DNA from: Desulfobulbaceae bacterium
GTDB lineage: Bacteria; Desulfobacterota; Desulfobulbia; Desulfobulbales; Desulfocapsaceae
NCBI GenBank assembly: GCA_008933635.1
Contig: WBUQ01000027.1
Span: forward strand, 1-37,743
Direction: 5' to 3'
Length of the DNA: 37,743 nt
Position numbers and translations under genes: made by a program. The number at the start of each line of letters is the position of its first letter. Within the stretch, counting starts at the first letter, position 1. Below are positions 34,689 to 37,743 of this stretch, in pieces. Under the pieces are notes generated by a model. The model saw only the letters and a list, made by a program, of their open reading frames with translations, made no database searches and was not told the DNA's origin.

Positions 34689-34892
34689 ATGTCTGAAGGA
34701 ACAGTGAAGTGGTTCAATGATGCAAAAGGTTTTGGTTTCATCGCGCAGGATGGTGGCAACGATGTCTTCGTCCATCATTCGGCTATCCAGGGCGAGGGTT
34801 TCAAGTCACTCGACGAGGGTATGCGCGTGACCTTTGATATCGTTTCCGGGGCGAAAGGACCGGCTGCGGCCAACGTCAAGAAGCTGCGATAG
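34689..34892 (+). CDS. Cold-shock domain protein (CspA family)
   Basis: A 67-residue single-stranded nucleic-acid-binding protein of the CspA type. The ATG at 34689 follows GGGAG by eight bases. [18 protein letters not shown] contains RNP1 (KGFGFI) and DVFVHHSAI is RNP2, followed by the typical [23 protein letters not shown]. It acts as an RNA chaperone or antiterminator. It lies 114 bp after the DEAD-box gene, and a perfect hairpin follows the stop codon. Confidence 0.97.
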   Translation: MSEGTVKWFNDAKGFGFIAQDGGNDVFVHHSAIQGEGFKSLDEGMRVTFDIVSGAKGPAAANVKKLR

Positions 34893-34900
34893 ATATTTCC

Positions 34901-34931
34901 GGTGCACCTCCCGCCTGTCGGGAGGTGCACC
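34901..34931 (+). terminator. Perfect 13-bp hairpin after the cold-shock gene
   Basis: GGTGCACCTCCCG and CGGGAGGTGCACC pair perfectly around a 5-base loop, starting 8 bases after the Csp stop and between convergent genes. No T-run follows on either side, so it may act as a 3' stabilising hairpin as well as a terminator. Confidence 0.7.
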
Positions 34932-34962
34932 AGCGAAACGGCGGGGAGAGGTGTGCTGCGGT

Positions 34963-36027
34963 TCAGGCCGTGGTACGCCCTTTCCGCCTTTTTGTTGCAG
35001 TACGTCCCCATTGCCGGAGGAAGTTGCCGACAGCCTTGAGGACAGTTGCAATATCCCGGCTGCGGATATCGAGATGCGTCACCAGGCGCAGCGGCTGCCC
35101 GGGGCTGATCAGTATGCCGGCTGCCTGCAGATGAGCCGCCAGATCCCGGCAGAGATCGCCGTCGAGATCGACGAAGACCATATTGGTCTGGACCTTGGCC
35201 ATATCGACCTGCAGCTGCTCGAATCGCTGTAATCCACCGGCCAGCTGCAGGGCGTTGTGGTGGTCGTCGGCCAGGCGTTCGACATGGTTGTCGAGGGCGT
35301 GGAGCCCTGCCGCCGCCAGGATGCCGGCCTGCCGCATGCCCCCGCCGCAGACCTTGCGCCAGCGCCGCGCCTCCCTGATGAAATCCCGCCCGCCGCAGAC
35401 CACCGAGCCGACCGGAGCGCCGAGACCCTTGGACAGGCAGACCGATACTGAATCAAACGGCGCCGTCAGCTCCCGCACATCCACTTCCAGTTTCACCGCC
35501 GCGTTGAAGATCCTGGCCCCGTCGAGATGCAGCCGGAGTTTTTTTGCCCTGGCGAAGGTGCCGGCCCGTTTCAGGTAATCGAGCGGCAGCACCTTGCCGC
35601 CCTGGGTGTTTTCCAGGCACAGCAGCCTCGTTCTGGCAAAATGGAAGTCGTCCGGCTTGATCGCCCGCGCCACCCGCTCGAGGTCGAGGGTCCCGTCCGG
35701 CTCGAGATCCAGAGGCTGCGGCTGGATGCTGCCAAGCACGGCCGCCCCGCCCCCTTCATACTTATATGTGTGCGCCTGCTGTCCGACAATATACTCCTCG
35801 CCTCTGCTGCAGTGGCTCATGAGGCTGACCAGGTTGGCCTGGGTGCCGCTGCCGGTGAAGAGGGCGGCCTCGAATCCGAGACGCTCGGCGGCGACGGCCT
35901 CCAGGCGGTTGACCGTCGGGTCGTCGCCGTAAACGTCGTCGCCTACTTCGGCTGCGGCCATGGCCTTGCGCATCGCCGGGGTCGGTCTGGTCACCGTGTC
36001 GCTTCGCAGATCAATCTGTTTCATCAT
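34963..36027 (-). CDS. ltaE: Low-specificity L-threonine aldolase (PLP)
   Basis: A 354-residue fold-type I PLP enzyme that cleaves threonine or allo-threonine to glycine and acetaldehyde. [30 protein letters not shown] and [11 protein letters not shown] at the N-terminus are signatures of the family. [10 protein letters not shown] contains the PLP-binding Asp, and the Schiff-base Lys is in [12 protein letters not shown] (about residue 200). The ATG overlaps the stop of the SulP gene as ATGA, so it is translated with the transporter. The tail after about residue 335 is basic ([12 protein letters not shown]) and unlike the usual end of the family. Confidence 0.95.
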   Translation of the reverse strand: MMKQIDLRSDTVTRPTPAMRKAMAAAEVGDDVYGDDPTVNRLEAVAAERLGFEAALFTGSGTQANLVSLMSHCSRGEEYIVGQQAHTYKYEGGGAAVLGSIQPQPLDLEPDGTLDLERVARAIKPDDFHFARTRLLCLENTQGGKVLPLDYLKRAGTFARAKKLRLHLDGARIFNAAVKLEVDVRELTAPFDSVSVCLSKGLGAPVGSVVCGGRDFIREARRWRKVCGGGMRQAGILAAAGLHALDNHVERLADDHHNALQLAGGLQRFEQLQVDMAKVQTNMVFVDLDGDLCRDLAAHLQAAGILISPGQPLRLVTHLDIRSRDIATVLKAVGNFLRQWGRTATKRRKGRTTA

Positions 36028-37743
36028 CCTTTCCTGTCTGTATATGGGAAGTGTGGTAGCGTCATCCCTGGTTCAGGCCGTCCGCCGGCCGCAAGTACCG
36101 GGACAGAGGCGCATTCCTGGAAGATCCTGGCCCGGCAGCGCATGCAGATTTCGCGATCGAGGACCGCGAAGATGCCGGCGATGGCCTCCGCCTTTGATTC
36201 ATAGATGTTTTCCGCACCGATTTCAAGGAGATACTCGAAAAACTTGAAATGGTCGCAGACCCCCTCCTTGACGTCGTAGAGATAGAGATTTCCCCCCTTG
36301 CGGCGTAGAAGCCTGTCGATTTCCAGCAGCAGCTCGGCGCCGGTCATATCGATCAGGTTGATGCCGCTGGCGACGATCAGCATATGTTTCTGGCCGGGGT
36401 TGTCCTCCAGCATTGCCAGCAGGGTCTGGCGGACATGGCTGATCGCGCCGAAATAGAGCGAGCCGTCGATCCGGACGATCTTCAGCTGCGGGCATTCCGG
36501 CAGCCGGACGTCGGTGGTGAAGGGGCGGGTCGGCAGCCGCGGGTCTGGAACGCGGATGCGGATATGCGGGTGCGAGGTCCTGTTCAGGTAGAGGACCAGC
36601 GACAGCATGACGCCCAGGAAGATCGCAAATTCGAGCTGCAGGAAAAGGGTGGCGAAGAAGGTGGAGCAGAGAATCAGGCTTTCATAGGTGCTTGCCTGGA
36701 GAATCTTGCGGATGTGGACGATGTCGACCAGGCCCCAGGCGACCAGCAGCAGAATGCCGGCCATGACCGAGAGGGGGAGGTACGCGCTCAGTGGAGCGAC
36801 GAGGATGACGATGACGATCAGTGAAAGGCCGGCAATGACCGCCGACAGAGGGGTCTTCGCCCCGGCCTGGTAATTCAGGCCGCTGCGGTTGAAGGAGCCT
36901 GTGGCGACATAGCCGGAGAAGAAACTGCCGACGATATTGGAGAGACCCTGGCCGATGAATTCCTGGTTGCCGTCAAGATCCTGGCCCGTCTTGTCGGCCA
37001 GTGAACGGGCGATGGAAACCGCCTCGGTCAGGGCGAAAAGGGTGGTTGCCAGTGCTGCCGGCGCCAGCAGCCTGATGTTTTCGAGAGTGATTGCCGGGGC
37101 CGAGAGGGGCGGCAATGTGGAGGGCAGGGCTCCGGCGAAGGCGATGCCGCTGTTCTGCGGTCCCAGGATAAGGTTGAGCAGCAGGCCGGTGCCGCAGCCC
37201 ACGAGCATCGCCACGATGATATAGGGAAAGCGCGGCCGGTAGAGCCTGATCAGGATGCCCACGGCAAGGGTCACGGCTCCGGTGGCGGTCGTGGCCGGAT
37301 TGATATCCCGCAGGTGGCTGGCCACGGCCCAGAGGGTGTGCGGCAGGTCGGTCGTGCGGGGCAGTTCGAGACCGAGGAAGTGTTTGAGCTGGCTGGCTAT
37401 GATGAGGATGGCCGCACCGGCGGTGAAGCCGACCACCACCGAGTGGGAAATGAAGTTGACGATGGCGCCGAAGCGCACCAGGCCCATGCTCAGCTGGATC
37501 AGGCCGACCATGATCGTAAGGGTCAGGGCGAGTTCGATGTAGTGGGGGCTGCCCGGCGTGGCGTGTCCACTGAGCACCGAATACATGACGATCGAGGCGG
37601 CGGTGGTGGGGCCGGAGACGAGATGCCAGGAGGAACCGAACAGGGCGGCAACAATCGCCGGCACCATGCCGGCGTAGAGCCCGTATTCAGGCGGCATGCC
37701 GGCAATGGCGGCAAAAGCGACTCCCTGGGGCAGGGCGATGACC
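36024..37743 (-). CDS. SulP-family anion transporter with STAS domain, 5'-truncated by window edge
   Basis: An inner-membrane anion carrier of the SulP/SLC26 type (sulfate, bicarbonate or other anions). The frame is open to the window edge: residues before the first Met read [15 protein letters not shown], the conserved first SulP segment, so the true start lies outside. About ten hydrophobic helices follow ([55 protein letters not shown] in two parts). A C-terminal STAS domain (about the last 130 residues, [28 protein letters not shown]) regulates transport. In a sulfate reducer sulfate uptake is attractive, but bicarbonate cannot be excluded. Threonine aldolase is coupled downstream. Confidence 0.93.
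   Translation of the reverse strand, partial: VIALPQGVAFAAIAGMPPEYGLYAGMVPAIVAALFGSSWHLVSGPTTAASIVMYSVLSGHATPGSPHYIELALTLTIMVGLIQLSMGLVRFGAIVNFISHSVVVGFTAGAAILIIASQLKHFLGLELPRTTDLPHTLWAVASHLRDINPATTATGAVTLAVGILIRLYRPRFPYIIVAMLVGCGTGLLLNLILGPQNSGIAFAGALPSTLPPLSAPAITLENIRLLAPAALATTLFALTEAVSIARSLADKTGQDLDGNQEFIGQGLSNIVGSFFSGYVATGSFNRSGLNYQAGAKTPLSAVIAGLSLIVIVILVAPLSAYLPLSVMAGILLLVAWGLVDIVHIRKILQASTYESLILCSTFFATLFLQLEFAIFLGVMLSLVLYLNRTSHPHIRIRVPDPRLPTRPFTTDVRLPECPQLKIVRIDGSLYFGAISHVRQTLLAMLEDNPGQKHMLIVASGINLIDMTGAELLLEIDRLLRRKGGNLYLYDVKEGVCDHFKFFEYLLEIGAENIYESKAEAIAGIFAVLDREICMRCRARIFQECASVPVLAAGGRPEPGMTLPHFPYTDRKG

Overview
The window looks like a chromosomal segment of a GC-rich, Gram-negative, dissimilatory sulfur-metabolising Desulfobacterota bacterium, most likely of the Desulfobulbales type. 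The evidence is a true DsrC with both C-terminal redox cysteines (24036-24356), a CobA-HemD siroheme fusion (14138-15700), an adenylate kinase with the C-x5-H...C-x2-C metal site known from sulfate reducers (13298-13978), and an archaeal-type ApgM protein beside homoserine dehydrogenase. The taxonomic placement is inferred; no 16S rRNA is present. There are no insertion sequences, CRISPR arrays or prophages, and the region reads as ordinary chromosome with a few unusual accessory proteins.

Layout. 1-4133 (+): the 3' part of guaA, an NYN-nuclease/cold-shock-fold fusion, a glucokinase and an overlapping NahK-like sugar kinase. 4145-5557 (-): a pseudo-receiver/PATAN/PilZ protein. 5848-9304 (+): tgt, yajC, a receiver/anti-sigma-type ATPase fusion, and RNase HI with a viroplasmin-like N-terminus. 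9331-12923 (-): a small hypothetical gene, an initiator tRNA with its own promoter and terminator, a hotdog thioesterase, an ApgM-like protein and hom. 13298-16165 (+): adk, cobA-hemD and a solitary CULT (cereblon-like) domain protein. 16205-20365 (-): a 1386-residue SNF2-family ATPase. 20756-21547 (+): a serine-recombinase homologue that has lost its catalytic residues. 21637-23532 (-): PpiD. 24036-24356 (+): dsrC. 24456-26140 (-): an M23 peptidase, bactofilin and small zinc-ribbon operon. 26467-28320 (+): a Uup-type ABC-F protein. 28371-29239 (-): two Hsp20 genes. 29476-32597 (+): a 12-codon leader ORF, a metallophosphoesterase and a Ser/Thr kinase chained by ATGA overlaps, then an RluA-family pseudouridine synthase. 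32859-34892 (+): an RRM protein, a DEAD-box helicase and a cold-shock protein. 34963-37743 (-): threonine aldolase and a SulP transporter truncated by the window edge.

Functional themes. hom and the ApgM-like gene probably form a threonine-branch pair in which the ApgM homologue may replace homoserine kinase. CobA-HemD supplies the siroheme precursor needed by dissimilatory sulfite reductase, the partner of DsrC. The M23/bactofilin operon points to cell-shape control. The RRM/DEAD-box/Csp group looks like an RNA-remodelling cold-response set. The most unusual elements are the solitary CULT protein, the catalytically dead serine recombinase with a palindrome in its promoter region, the receiver lacking its phospho-acceptor Asp, and the coupled leader/phosphoesterase/kinase unit. 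No wholly new multi-gene defence or biosynthetic system could be demonstrated from sequence alone.
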